Part shown: positions 45,106-57,377 of the stretch, piece after piece | Position numbering within the stretch: the first letter of the stretch is position 1 | How the letters are laid out: each line of letters opens with the position of its first letter | Source: Adiantum capillus-veneris | Lineage: Eukaryota > Streptophyta > Polypodiopsida > Polypodiales > Pteridaceae | Assembly: GCA_014529385.2 (NCBI GenBank) | Contig: CM043944.1 | Coordinates: 52,265,268-52,329,267 of the forward strand | Length of the DNA stretch: 64,000 nucleotides | Reading direction: 5' to 3' | The notes under the pieces: model-generated | Seen by the model: only the letters and a program-made list of their open reading frames with translations | Databases searched by the model: none | Told to the model about the DNA's origin: nothing | Program-made: the position numbers and the translations under genes

Positions 45106-45430
45106 CAAGGTTGTTGGGTAAACCTTATAATTTCAAGGTTCATATAAACCAAAAAACTAAACTCAAATTGGTGGTTTCTTTATCTCCACCCTAGTTTAAG
45201 GAAAGGCACTTTAAGCAGCACTAAGTTATGGGGAAACCTAAATTTTTTGGATTGGGAGTAAACCTAAAACCCACAATTGATGAGTAAACCAAAATTACAA
45301 ATAAAGAATCTAATATCATGAGGAAGATAGTAAAAATATAATGACGAATAAAGTCCCAAGTTTGGCTTGCGGGGGTGATTGTTGGGACAGATCCCAACTT
45401 GTGAACTATAAGTGGCACCTAACTATGAGG
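45106..45430 (+). mobile_element. TRIM-like miniature: non-coding interior and truncated 3' LTR
   Basis: The interior of about 275 bases (to 45379) has no coding sense and ends in a G-rich tract (GCGGGGGTGAT). An LTR start TGTTGGGACAGATCCCAACT at 45380 follows and continues to ACTATGAGGGG (45430), where it stops matching. An LTR near 200 bases, a tRNA-Met site and a non-coding interior under 300 bases fit the TRIM class. Confidence 0.55.
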
Positions 45431-46663
45431 GGCTTTCCAATCAACGAGCAAAGAAAACCGAGCAAAGCGAATGACCGAATTACTTGACAAAATGATGCAA
45501 GTGTAAGGTATATTGAAGAAAATAATCATGTTATGCTGGATTCCACCAGCATTACAACACAAAAGGGTCCTACATCTAAAATTACCACAAATCAGTGGAG
45601 GCATCAAAATCTCAAACCTCCTTACATGTTGAGGCCCTAAGAAAATTCCATGTCACAAAGTATATCTAGCTATCTCATAAACCTCGCTGTTATGGAACCT
45701 TGTGGTGGATGCCATAGAAGAGGTGGCGCATGTGGAAGCTTCTTTAGATTCAAGGGCACTATGTTCTTTCGGTATTGGTTCAGCCCAACCTAGGTTAAGA
45801 CATGCCTCTACTGCTATGGGTGGATACTCTTGAAGGAACTTTTGAACCTGAAGCTAGGGTTGTTGCAAACCTTAATAACATGTGGGTTCCCCTTCTATGG
45901 ATTTCTATGAGCAAACGCAACACTTTTTTAAGAAATTTTTCTTAATTTTTTATTGTTTGTAAATTTTTTTAAAAATCTACAAAGAAATAAAAATTATAGG
46001 ATAGAGTAGGCCTTGACTCCCTTTTTGTGATTTAGATCATTGGATAGTTGTTAGATCAGTGATGAGCCTCTGGCCCTTAGATCGGTAAAGAGCCTCTCAT
46101 CAATTTATGTCAAAAATGAAGTCCTTGGCCAAACAAAATATTCTCAAAGTGATCAAGTGTCCTTTCCTTAGCTAAAATCTAGTTTTGTCGTCATAGATCT
46201 AAGCTAGATTGATGGAGGAAAATTGGTCTTGAACCTGAGAGCAGGTTGCCTAGTCAGTCTAGACCCGTGGGGAATCACTTGTCTAGTCAGATCTTGGAGA
46301 TAAACCCCTAAAATGGCTCAAACTGGTAAGTAGCCCCTTCCACTAAAATTGATCCAAAGCAACACCAAATGTGTCCCCATGTGCCAATTCGCCCATTTTT
46401 TTAGCCCTAGAATAGCAACTTTGTACCACCAATATGAGGCTTCCCCTAACAATCGAAGAGACAATGATTTGTTTCAAGTCTAACAAATGAATTTTAACTC
46501 ATAAACCCAACTACACAATTCAGGGAGGTATCTCTAGGTCAACATTATTTGCAAAGTGAGTGTAAGAGAATAGTCTTCTTGAGGTGCCCAAAGGTGGACA
46601 AGCGCTTGAAGAACCAATGAGTTGGATAGAGCCTCGTCTGGCTGAAGCCCTTTTTGCACGCTA
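45431..46663. other. stretch without a recognisable gene
   Basis: AT-rich unique-looking sequence. Short ORFs near 45700-45890 show no motif that I know. It is the left flank of the minus-strand Tat element. Confidence 0.5.
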
Positions 46664-46846
46664 TGAGGGGATGGAGACACACACAACGCCTCTATAATCA
46701 CCCGACACACACTCTTGGGATGATACACACACACACACACACACTATGGGGCACCACTCAGCTTACACAACCCACCTGGCGGAGACAGGGAACACACCGA
46801 TGAAGTGAGAGGAGAGAGACTATTCATTTGCCCACTAAACACAGAG

Positions 46847-46902
<56 letters not shown>

Positions 46903-47840
46903 TTCAGCTCAAAAGAGGAAGATTTCTGATGATTAGATACAATTAAGCCAAGGGCAACACCAATGGGGAAAATAGCTCACACAATATGAATGAAATATGC
47001 CAGATACAATCACAAATTGGAGCAGAGACTTCGCTCACAGGAGAGACTTACACAACCAAAACAACAAGAAAAATTGAGGAATTTAGCAAAATGGAAAGCA
47101 CCATTGCGTCCGGAGCGGCCAAAAACCCCAGTCTACAATATCAAAGCGTTCAAATCCGACCTCGAATGAACAGTTTATGGCCAAAACAAGCTCTAAAAAA
47201 AAAGCAAAAACTCAGTCGCGGTTGTTCCTCCTCTTCTTTCCACGTTTTTTCTGGTCTTCTCTCAGGTTTTTAGTGTCCAAACTTCACTTTATCCCTTGGG
47301 CACCTTTGGCCTTTTAGTTGACCTCAAACGGACCCCGAACAAGCCAAAAACCTAGCCACACGATGCATTTTTGTTACCTTTTTGCATCATCCGCACACCT
47401 GGCACTCAGCTTTTTCCAATAATGCATCCCACAATCACGTGAAGTGGCCCCCAAATATAGTCCTCATGATGACCTTTCTACATAATCATCACAAAAAAAC
47501 ACCCACGTTGTGTCCGTACTTATCCATGTGCAAGTATTGACCCCATTCGACCTCCTGACGCCACTAGATGCCATCTGACGCACTTGCTTACCTCATGTCG
47601 TCGGCCAGTGGATAGCTTCCTCGAGAATTTTTATGCACTACCAACTCCTCATTATTATAGAAAAAACACATTGGTACTGGTGATAGTGAAAATCAATGCA
47701 CTATGTACACGATGTCCTACATGTACACATGTGGGCCCCACGTAACCACCTGGCTCTGGAAAATGGGCAATTCTTTATTTGATGCACCATGCATGTGTAT
47801 GTACATATGTACAATCACTTCTTCCCAAAAACTCCTAATA
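46664..47840 (-). repeat. element 2 LTR (3' LTR in minus sense)
   Basis: Matches 52127-53274 along its length; differences are scattered substitutions and a longer CA microsatellite (46852-46897). Minus-strand start is TATTAGGAG (TG of the other LTR changed to TA) and the end is CCATCCCCTCA. Confidence 0.9.
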
Positions 47841-47858
47841 TAATCTGCCCATCCCCTA
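47841..47858 (-). other. polypurine tract of element 2
   Basis: On the minus strand TAGGGGATGGGCAGATTA directly precedes the 3' LTR, as expected for the plus-strand primer site. Confidence 0.6.
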
Positions 47859-47868
47859 GCCTGCTAGA

Positions 47869-49084
47869 TCATTCATGATCAGCAGCAGAAAAAAGAGATA
47901 TGAGACTCGCCGCGTCACAGGTCTCCTCATCCCTCACATACATTACTTGTTCTGCAGACAGCTCATCGTGCTCTACCATCATTAATTTAGCATGGTACAA
48001 TTTAAGATGCAATCCATTTACCCTTGACTTATGTAGAATCCCATCCATGTTAGCCAACTGACATGTACCATTCAGAAAACACTCCACTACCTTGAAAGGG
48101 CCTTTCCACTTAATTTGAAACTTCTTTTGGAATGTCTTGTCAAGCTTACTGTTGTAGCACAAAACCAAGTCATGTTCCTTGATAGCCTTCCTTTTGACTT
48201 TTTCATTTATCTTTTCTAAAGCTTTATCTTGCATCTGCCCATAATGTTCCAATGCGCTCATCCTATCCAGCTGAACCTCTTGTAATTGTGAGAGCCTCTC
48301 TTTGAATGCATCACTAGGCGGCCCAAGAAACTTTTCTAACATCTTGACCGCCACAGGCAACTCTACTTCCACAGGCAATAGTGCTTCCTTTCCTGTACCT
48401 ATCTTCACCGAAGTACGGTAAGCCCATAATGCACTAGGCAATTCCAAATCCCAATTCTTTCCTTGGTGCTCTGTCACTTTCGAAAGAATTTGTACCAACT
48501 CATCATTGAATCTTTCATTTAAGCCATTACATTGTGGGTAATAAGGAGTGGTATGTTGGTGCCTAATCTTCATCTTCGTGCATAAAAAGTCTAGTAGTTT
48601 AGCTCTAAATCCTGGTCCCTTATCCAAAAGCAGCTCTAGTGGCGCCCCAAACTTGCAACATATTTCATCTTACACGAATTTTGCCACATCCTTTGCAATG
48701 ATTTGTTTTACTGCTATAGCCTCTGCCCATATAGAGAGATAGTCCACTGCAGTCAAAATATAGCTTTTGCCCCTGCTCGTGATAGGTAACGGGCCTATTG
48801 CATCAGTCCCTCATTTTTCAAACACATCAAGCACCATAATGGTTTTTGGTAGCTCTAGCTTCAACACTCTCTTCCCAAATGCTTGACACCTATTGCAAGA
48901 CCTACACAACGATGAACATCCTTGTGCAAACTAGGCCATACATACATCCCTCTTGCAAGATCTTATGCAAGGTAATTTTTAGAGCAAAATGTACACCACA
49001 TGCGCCTTCATGATTCTCTTTCAACACTCTATAAAGCTCCTCCCGCCAAGGTACATGCCTCAACACGAGATCAGCCCCTTTCAT
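47869..49084 (-). pseudogene. integrase of element 2
   Basis: The HHCC domain is at about 49084-48890 (HEGACGVHF, then CRSCNRCQ after a frame change). The core contains TDAIGPLP (first Asp), a TGA at 48811-48813 where a Trp is expected, a second stop near 48672, LDKGPGF (second Asp) and NGLNERFND (catalytic Glu). The open frame 48627-47869 covers the second half and the C-terminal WKGPFKVVECFLNGTCQL motif, with an acidic tail. The D,D,E residues are all present, but the chain is broken in the first half. Confidence 0.85.
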
Positions 49085-49117
49085 CTACAAGACATCACCA
49101 ATCAATTTGTACCTAGA

Positions 49118-49783
49118 TTATCTACGCACAAAACCATACTTCTTAGACTTTTGAATGTCCTTCGGAATGATTCCTGTTAGCAAAAACTCCTCTTCTTGAA
49201 CCAAACTTTCTCGGCCATGATAAAGAGGTAAATTGGTCCTCAACACAAATAGCTCCCGAATCATGCTTTGAGTTGCTTCATGTGCCTCTCCATTTAGAGC
49301 ACGGTCAATGTGTCTGATGCTCCATGCTTTGAACTTTTTCAACAGGCCTTTAATTTTGAAACACATTTCTTTCAATGAGGTGTTCTTGCTCTTCCACACA
49401 CCCAACACTTGCTTCACAACTAACAAAGCATCACCTTTTATGCTCAACCTTCTAATCCCATGCTTCAAACAAATGTGTTATCCAGCTTCCAACGTAGCAT
49501 ATTCAGCCTCATTGTTACTATGCACATCCAATTTGAACCCTCTCTTGCATACTAGCTTCCCCTCTGGATCATAAAGTGTTATACCCCCTGAAGCCGCATC
49601 ATGGTTCTTTCTGTATGATCCATCAAATAACAACACATGTTCATTAATGAGCTGTGGCACTTCTTCAACTACCCTTCTCACCACCTCTTCCTTAAGGGGA
49701 TTCTCCTTGTAAGTCAACAAATCAGCTAGGATAGCCCTTGTACTGTCTTCCAATAAAAGAGAATTTAAACTCTTGTAGCTCAA
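49118..49783 (-). pseudogene. second (archaeal-type) RNase H of element 2
   Basis: The N-terminal half reads VLLFDGSYRKN, AASGGITLYDPEGKLV and NNEAEYATLEAG (49783-49478). After a frame change, IKGDALLVVKQVLGVW, LLKKF and HIDRALNGEAHEATQ follow (49468-49118). Catalytic Asp and Glu positions are kept, but the usual ADALA ending reads AHEATQ. Just upstream (to about 49880) the end of the first RNase H can still be read (FVLLTSYTF, KKWVIELQEF). The domain marks the element as Tat. Confidence 0.8.
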
Positions 49784-49879
49784 TTACCCATTTCTTGACC
49801 ACATTTCACAGGTTTGTGCCATTAATTAACTATGGCAAAAAGGTGTAACTCGTTAATAAAACAAAAGGTTGTGGTAGCA

Positions 49880-50116
49880 AGTAATGAAGAAATCATCCAC
49901 AAGCAAATATTACACTGGACCTGGGGCACTTCTTCCTTCCTTGTCCTGTGTGGTCCTCTTCCCAATAGGCATCACTAATGTATCCTCCAGCTTTACTGCC
50001 TTCTCCAAGGTGACCACACTTATCACTTTTGTTTTTTCCTTTTCCTCTTGGGTTAATCTATTGGTTCCTTCTTCTCTCTTAATTTCAATGCCATAATCAT
50101 TTGACCTAGTTAGCAC
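49880..50116 (-). other. element 2 deletion junction region
   Basis: Between gag and the RNase H remnant only a charged linker (TRLTQEEKEKTKVISVV, about 50060-50010) and the words GRSAPGPV remain. About 1.7-2 kb of protease, RT and RNase H sequence present in element 1 is missing. The exact junction lies near 49880-49910. Confidence 0.6.
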
Positions 50117-51078
50117 CTAACTTGGCAATGGATACATGTCTCCTCCATCCTTGGTGGCTTATCACATTGCGGGCTGATGTGTCCTAACTCTTTGCAATTA
50201 TAACATGTGGGCGTCTGTCTCCAGTACCTACCATTGCTTTGTCCAACACCATTCCTAGGTCTTTCTTCACCTCCTGGATGATTTGCAAACCTCCCCCGAC
50301 CTCGATTATTTCCCACATTACCGAGCATGTTTAGACTGAGATTCTTCATTAAATCTACCACTTGCCTCATGTCTTGCCTTAGCCCATCATCTTGCACTAT
50401 TGTAGTGACCATTGCTGGCATAACCTGAGGAGTAACAGGAACCACTGGTTCATGATGAACCCCTAGCATGCGACCTTGCAAAGAATCCATAGGCTAAAAT
50501 TCTAACCTCTTGGGCAAAGACTCTACTCCTAGCTGACTCATTCTTCTTAGCTTCCACTCTTTGTTTCTCGCTACATCTAGTGCATCTTCATATGTCCTAT
50601 GCTTCTTTAGCTCCACTCTCCAACGTATATTCTCCGAAAGACCAGCCAAGAACCTGTCCTTCTTCATCATGTCAGGTGGTGGTACCTGTGGTGCTAAGGC
50701 CTTGCACATCTTCTCCCATGCCATTGAAAACTTATGTATGTAAGCATCTACTGGCTCACCTTCCCTTTGCACCAAACCCTGTACTTCTTGCCACACTTTG
50801 TCAAGATCCTCTGTCTTCACAAACTCCACTTCCAATCCATGCCTTAGATTATCCCAACTTAATCTCACAGGTGGATCGGCCACACACAAATCCTCTTCAA
50901 ATGCTTTGGACCAAACTTGTGCATCACTCTTCAAACAAATCTGGAGAAGACGTAACATCTGTGCCAGATCATGGATCTGATTGCTAATGCAGGCAACCTC
51001 CATCTTTTCCAAAAAGTCTTCCACATCTTCATCACTTCTCCATGAAACTCCGGATAAGAGAAAGCCATGGCTACCCAA
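50110..51078 (-). pseudogene. gag: gag of element 2
   Basis: The frame 51078-50494 is a Retrotrans_gag domain (DEDVEDFLEKMEVACI, LKSDAQVWSKAF, REGEPVDAYIHKF, KKDRFLAGLSENIRWRVE), ending in a stop at about 50494. The next codons in the same frame (50490-50110) carry a basic Gly/Asn/Arg-rich part and a CCHC knuckle C-YN-C-KELG-H-ISPQ-C, with a partial second knuckle (C-IH-C). Apart from the one stop, this gag is the best preserved of the window. Confidence 0.85.
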
Positions 51079-52100
51079 GTTTTGATGCTTTGAGAACCCC
51101 TTCTAACACACATGCAAGAACCCAAACTTTTTATTAACTCAATCCCCAGAAACTTCAATGGAGCTCAACTTTAGATAAGGACAAACACATGCACATCAAA
51201 TGAGTTTTCATAATTTATCATCGGAATTACAACAGGCAAAGGGCATTCCAGTATTCTCTTAATCTTCTTGGCCCGAACATAAAGACTATGCGCTACTGGA
51301 AAAAAATCTTCATGAACACATGAACATTTATTTGGATTCTTTGTGTTAAATGAAAAGGAGTGAATTGAGGTCCGTTTTGATCATCCATTAAAGTCAACCA
51401 TGCAGCTCCCAAGAAAGCACACCTGACTTATCCTCTGATTTTGCTAGAATTTCAGCGGTATAACAGCATAAATAACTCAAAAGACCAAAAACAGCCATCA
51501 CAACCTGGAAAAATTTTGGCAGAGTTTTCCCAGAAGTAGAGCAATAAGAACCCAAAATATAGATTTTATATGTATGCATAACCTGCCAACAATAGAACCC
51601 GAGCATCAAGTAGGAATCACTAGTACATAGCCTATGGCAAGGTCATGAAAAGGGTGCTCCAGCCACCTGTATCACCGAAAGGATCTCACATTTGAGAATC
51701 CCCCATCTCAATAAAACCTCACGCTATCGACCCTCTCACGAAAGCTTATGCAAATCTCATATAATCAAGTCTCAAAAATGACTATCTTCTAGACCAAGTC
51801 TCAAAAATGGCTGGGACTGCCAAATAAATCCAAGTATGGCTCCACAAAGGCGTACAATGGCAGTATCCACAAGTAACATACAATACCAGATAATGCGCTC
51901 AAAGAGGCGGCAAATGATGCATACCCACGACAACTGCAGGTGATTCCCACTTGCCAGTATATCACTCTACTCGAGATACCTCTATCTATGTGAATCATCT
52001 GTACCTGTACATGTAACCTGTAACCTGTAATCTGTGCTCTGTAATCTGTGATTTGTAATCTACAACCTGTAATCCCGAAGCTGAAGGTACTCAAAGAAGA
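51079..52100 (-). other. leader of element 2
   Basis: Non-coding as far as can be seen. It holds a short degenerate repeat of CTGTAATCTGTGA-like words at 52010-52075. I see no extra ORF here like that of element 1. Confidence 0.6.
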
Positions 52101-52118
52101 TCCTTCGTGGGGGCGCCA
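52101..52118 (-). other. primer binding site of element 2
   Basis: TGGCGCCCCCACGAAGGA on the minus strand, a few bases inside the LTR end. It matches the element 1 site at 15 of 18 positions. Confidence 0.75.
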
Positions 52119-52126
52119 AAACAATG

Positions 52127-53274
52127 TGAGCGGGATGGAAACACACACAGCGCCTCTATAATCACCCGACACACACTCTTGGGATGATACACACACACAC
52201 ACACTATGGGGCACCACTCGGTTTACACAACCCACATGGCCGAGACAGGGAACACACCGATGGAGTGAGAGGAGAGAGACTATTCATTTGCCCACTCAAC
52301 ACAGAGGCACACACACACACACACACACACACACCCAAAAAAACTCAGCTCAAAAGAGGAAGATTTCTAATGATTAGATACAATTAAGCTTGGGCCAACA
52401 CCAATGGAGCAAATAGCTCACACAATATGAATGAAATATGCCAAATACAATCACAAATTGGAGTAGAGACTTTGCTCACAGGACAGACTTACACAGCCAA
52501 AACAACAAGAAAAAGTGAGGAATTTGGCAAAATGGAAAGCATCATTGCATCCAGAGCGGCCAAAAACCCCAGTCTACAATATCAAAGCGCTCAAATCCGG
52601 ACTTCGGATAAGCAGTTTATGGCCAAAACAGGCTCCAAAAACAGCAAAAAATCAGTTGCGGCTGTTCCTCCTCTTCTCTCCATGTTTTTACTTGTCTTCT
52701 CTTAGGTTTTTCAGTTTCCACACTTCACTTTATCCCTTGGGCACCTTTGGCCTTTTAGTTGACCTCAAATGGACCCCGAACAGGCCAAAACTAGCCACGC
52801 AATTTGTTACCTTTTTGCATCATCCGCACACCTAGCACTCATCTTTTTCCAATAATGCATCTCGCAATCACGTAAAGTGTCCCCCAAATATAATCCTCAT
52901 GATGACCTTTCTGCATAATCATCACAAAAAAAGAACCCACGTTGTGTCCGTACTTATCCACGTGCAAGTATTGACCCCATTCGACCTCCTGACGCCACTA
53001 GATGCCATCTGACGCACCTACTTACCTCATGTTGTCGGCCCACGGATAGCTTCCTCGAAAAGTTTTACGCGCTACCAACTCCTCATTATTATAGAAAAAA
53101 CACACTGGTACTGGTGATAGTGAAAATCAATGCACTATGTACACGATGTCCTACATGTACACATGTGGGCCCCACGTAACCACCTGGCTCTGGAAAATGG
53201 GCAATTCTTTATTTGATGCACCATGCATGTGTATGTACATATGTACAATCACTTCTTCCAAAAAACTCCTAACA
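52127..53274 (-). repeat. element 2 LTR (5' LTR in minus sense)
   Basis: 1148 bases, starting TGTTAGGAGTTTTTTGGAAG on the minus strand and ending CCATCCCGCTCA. It contains a shorter CA tract (52310-52334) than the other LTR. Confidence 0.9.
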
Positions 53275-53499
53275 ACCCTATGTGATCTGCAATGTGAACA
53301 TCCCTTCTGCCAGCTGAGGCAGGCCTGCATTTTTTGGGTGGAAAAGTTGTTTGCAGCACACGGGCAGTCTGAATGCGTTCGTAGAGTTATCTTCAACTTA
53401 TTGTTAATACTGAAGTAATGGAACGTTGGAAGGTGGAAGGTCAACACAAAATCCAAAGGTGTGCTTTCATTTTAGGGCTTTCTGATTGAGGGTACAACA

Positions 53500-53502
<3 letters not shown>

Positions 53503-53574
<72 letters not shown>
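53503..53574 (+). repeat. (CT)n microsatellite
   Basis: About 36 CT units. The flank 53275-53502 has a short ORF end (CEHPFCQLRQACIFWVEKLF) that I do not recognise. Confidence 0.95.
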
Positions 53575-53579
<5 letters not shown>

Positions 53580-53639
53580 TGCGTATGCGTATTCTGTCTA
53601 GCTAATCTTTCTTGTCGATGCATCATGGGGAAATCTAGG

Positions 53640-54904
53640 ATAAGAGGCTTGTTCTCTACACTGTAGCAGGCATCTGTGGCCATCTCTATCGTATGGAGTT
53701 AAACACGCAAGCAAGCTGCAGCTTCTTTGCCCTCGCTAGTGACCATATGACGACATACCTCATAGATCGAGAGCTCTTTTAAGAGCATGCCAGAGTTCTA
53801 TTTTGCGCTTGCATAACAGACATAGGAGCACCTCCAATTGTGCCTTCCACCATTTAAAGCTATGTGTGATGCTCGTTTAGGCAACTCATTGGCCAATGAG
53901 GCGATGAGGCATTTGGGTGAAGAAGCCATCAGAGTAGATGTAGGCATTGTCGGTGTTGTTGATACTGAATATGTCTACCGGTATTGGGAGGGATATCATG
54001 TTGAAGCTTAATATCTACATGTAGTAGTAATGGGAAACCTGTTGGAACCAGCCTGCACCGACGCGGACTAGTTCCAGCAGGTTCAACAAGTGCTTTATAA
54101 TGGAAGATTTCAAAGCTACCTAGTAGTAATGGGACAGGGTTACACAGAAAAAGAGTGCCAAGTTTTTCCATTTGTGGTTGTCGTCGCCCCTCTTCAACCC
54201 TTGTGAATCCTGTCCAAATTAGTTTGTGCCGACGCGGGCCAGTTCTAACAGGCGCTTTATATGTAATCAAAGCTTTCAAAGCTTTATTTATTAAAATATT
54301 ATCAACTTTAGTGGGCCTTCCCACTCTGAGTAGGGCTAGAAAAATACCTTTTTACTAACCGGTGAAAATAAGGACAAGCTTGAAATTCTCTCGGCTTTTT
54401 GAAGCTTTTGCCGATAATTACACTAAAACTTGTGTAAATTTTTTGATTTTCTCAAAGGAAAGCTCAAAATATAATCGGGATTTAACAATTTTATACGGCT
54501 AAAATACATTGCACCCCGGTTTTCTTCTTAACATGTGGTTTTTGTATGGCCTTCATGATTTTAAGCGAGACCAATACATGCTCGTGCATACCGATTTCAA
54601 CACAGGGTGACACATTCGGCGATGGAAAATTTGAGCGCTATTGCAATGGGGTCGGATGCTACTGCTATATATTTTTTGCTTCTTATATAAAATGAGCAAG
54701 TTATCAAAACTAGATTCCACATACTTACTGGATCTAAGTGTAGATTTAATCATAAGAATCCGTAAGATCCCATTTCTCATCTCTCACGATCTCATATGTA
54801 GCTCATCGCTACACAAAACTTTGGGGGAGGGTCGAACCCCAAATAAATTTATTTCTTAGGAACTCGCTCGTTTCTTTTGTTGCTCAAAAAAACTCGCTCA
54901 CCAT
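53640..54904. other. stretch without a clear gene; paired GC-rich motifs
   Basis: At 54040-54082 the sequence CCTGTTGGAAC, a GCACCGACGCGG centre and GTTCCAGCAGG form an imperfect stem (10 of 11). A related block with GTGCCGACGCGGGCCAGTTC and TAACAGG lies at 54205-54252. Both are followed by GCTTTATA and a TTTCAAAGC word. They may be ends of a small non-autonomous transposon. The rest to 54904 is AT-rich, without genes. Confidence 0.35.
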
Positions 54905-55082
54905 TTTGTAAGACTCAACTATGAGGATTGCATAAATTGGCTAGATTGAAGGTCCCTAATAATCTAAACCCTTTTGAGGTCTAGACTAGTTTTGGAGATC
55001 TCTCAAGTAAGTATGTATGTGTAGAGACGATATTGGAATGGGTGATCTCCAAGAATGGTACTCCTCCCCTACCACTTCACTC
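54905..55082 (+). repeat. TRIM-like LTR fragment
   Basis: CAACTATGAGGATTGCATAA to CCACTTCACT aligns with 44940-45092 at clear but diverged similarity. No primer site follows. A 166-residue ORF starting inside it (55033-55533) is not recognised. Confidence 0.6.
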
Positions 55083-55499
55083 AAAATGCTTGTTTTCATG
55101 TAGAAAAGTACCCTTTCTGGGGCTCCAAAAAGAGTTCTTTCCTCAAGTGTGTGTATTAAATTTACTCAATGAAACATTGCAAAGTGTGTTGAAATTTTAT
55201 GCATCGAGTAAAAGAATTCATAAAATTAAAATTTTATTTGCTAATGATGGGGGAGCCAACCCACAACTACAGATGAGCCCATACTTTCACCTTTCCACGT
55301 TTGTTAGTACAATGCCTAGGGTCCTATTCCACTCCTCTAAGTTTCTTTGCTTATCGCCAATGATCATTACCCTGCTTTCTTGGATTATCTCCATAAACTT
55401 TGCTACTTCTCTCGAAGATCTGACAGTTCCTTCTCTTCCAAATGTGTTTGAAGTAGCAAAACCTCACGATTTGTGTAGCAATGAGCAGTGTCTTACTCT

Positions 55500-56060
55500 T
55501 GAACGTCTTCCCTCCCAAGAAGAGATTTCTTGAAAAATCCTATTCTCCAAGTTTTTTGGATCCATTTGCAAATCTTGCATGCAAGACCACAGATCGATAG
55601 ACACTCCTTGAACAAGTGAGAGAGGTCTTCACAAGCCATTCTACATATCTGGACCAATTCCCCTAGTAAGGACCTTCACACTAGTTGGCATTTCTCCCCA
55701 TAACACATTCCATAAGAAGACCTTCATCCCAAACGGCCATTAAGGGCACCATATGTTCCTCATGGTTGTCTCCCATCTTGACCTGGCCATGATTGTCTCC
55801 CATCTTGACCCTGGCCAAAGTTTTCCCCACTACTTATTAAGCACGGAGAACCAATCCTCTAATTCCATGAGGGTAAGATATATGCTCTTAGTTTGTGGTT
55901 TTAAAAAATGTATGTTCACAGAACGAAAGAGTATAGCGCCATTACTCCCTAGATTCCCTAGTGCATACATCGTATGGAAAAGAAATTCCCTCCTATATGA
56001 CGAGGTGCATTCAATATAATTGAAAAGGGACATTTCATCAATCATTATGGCCGTTATGAC
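55500..56060 (-). mobile_element. LINE 3' fragment (zf-RVT region, LINE E)
   Basis: The stretch with GATTTCTTGAAAAATCCTAT, GGATCCATTTGCAAATCTTG and GAGAGGTCTTCACAAGCCA is collinear with LINE A at 13020-13340 (TTGAAAAACCCTATCTTCCA, GCGAGGTCTTCACTAGCCAA), including the part around GAACCAATCCTC. On the minus strand this is the zf-RVT end of ORF2. It is the fifth LINE piece in the window. Confidence 0.65.
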
Positions 56061-56801
56061 TTGTCGAAAGAATCCACTTTGAAGTACACTTTTTGAACGG
56101 TTGATGAGGACACCTTTTCTTTTACCACACCAATTTTCTAGAGAGAGAAGGAAAAAAATTGTATTTTCTTAGAAGGCCCTCCAAATGACCTCCCAAATTC
56201 CCTAGTGCATCAACTTCTACCATCCTTTTTGCAATTTTCCTTTGCGCTCAATTTAGGTCTCCCCCTTTTCCTAGGTGTGCAACTATTATCGCCTCTTAAT
56301 AAGCTCCCTCTTTTTTGGGTGGACGAGTGCGCTCATCCACCATTCCTCAAACTAATTTTTTCAATTGCGCTAGTACACCTACATATACACACATGCAACA
56401 CAATAACTCACAATGAGATCGTCCCCCCCCCCCCCCTCTCTCTCTCTCTCTCTCCCCTATTTAATGAGGCTTTTAGTAGTGGCCAAATCAACCCACATGC
56501 ACAACCTCTAACTTGACTCACCATCAAACACCCTCGATTCTCTCTTTCTCAGACAACTACCGCCAGACCACCTGCCACCACAGCTTACATCGCTCCAATC
56601 TGCCTGCTGTCCCATCGCCTTGAAAGTCACCATCTTTCTCTCTCCAACTCATGTCTACCGCCTAGCTGCTCTCACGCTCTGCCCTCCCTACCGTCCGATG
56701 GCATTTAAAGCCACTATCTTTCTCTCTCTCCAGCTCGTGTCTACTGCTCGACGGCACTCATGTTCCACCTTGAAGCCAACATCTGCACTCCCCCCCCCCC
56801 C

Positions 56802-56832
<31 letters not shown>

Positions 56833-57334
56833 ACAGAGATACAAACTCAGTTGTTGCACTTCTTATATTGATGCCACTTGTTATGCTTTGACCTGACCTC
56901 ATGGTGATACTATCCGCATGTTCCACACACACACACACACACACAAACTCAATATTACGTTTCAACCTAACCTCATGGTGATTAGCACCCATATCCACAC
57001 ATACTCATTCCTGCAACAATGTGTATTGTTCTCCTAACTTCCACGCATACCCTCTTGCTCAAATAGTCCAGACATACTACTTTAGTACTCTGATGCAATT
57101 GTAAAACATGATTGTTCAGGCACACAAGGCGACGTCGTACTTGATATTTCTTCTCACTGCCTCCCAAAAATTGACTTTCTAAACGCAATAGGAATGCAAT
57201 ATATATAAGCCTATTGTTGTCGCATGTTGCTCTGGCATGGCGGCTATGGACACACATCATTGCCCATCATTCGCATCTTGAATCCACACGTGTGTCGATG
57301 CAGCTCCCCCCACATATGCCAGCCAACCAACAAC

Positions 57335-57377
<43 letters not shown>

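Larger units (their letters stand above)
46664..53274 (-). mobile_element. Tat-like Ty3/Gypsy element with internal PR-RT deletion (element 2)
   Basis: Two long, nearly identical direct repeats (46664-47840 and 52127-53274) flank a minus-strand interior: PBS at 52101-52118, gag at 51078-50110, a short remnant of the RT/RNase H end, aRNH at 49783-49118, integrase to 47869, then a G-rich polypurine tract. Protease, RT and most of the first RNase H are missing. Flanking 5-mers CGCTA (left) and CCCTA (right) could be a target duplication with one change. It could have moved only with RT supplied by another element, unless the deletion came after insertion. Confidence 0.88.

Noticed and set aside
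53929-54324. Minus-strand ORF of 131 codons with repeated TGPRRHKL/TSPRRCRL words
   Set aside because: The repeated words come from the paired GC-rich DNA blocks, so I treat it as a shadow of a repeat.
54820-54842. GGGTCGAACCCC resembling a tRNA T-arm or B box
   Set aside because: No acceptor stem, D-arm or anticodon arm at the right distance on either strand; not called as tRNA.
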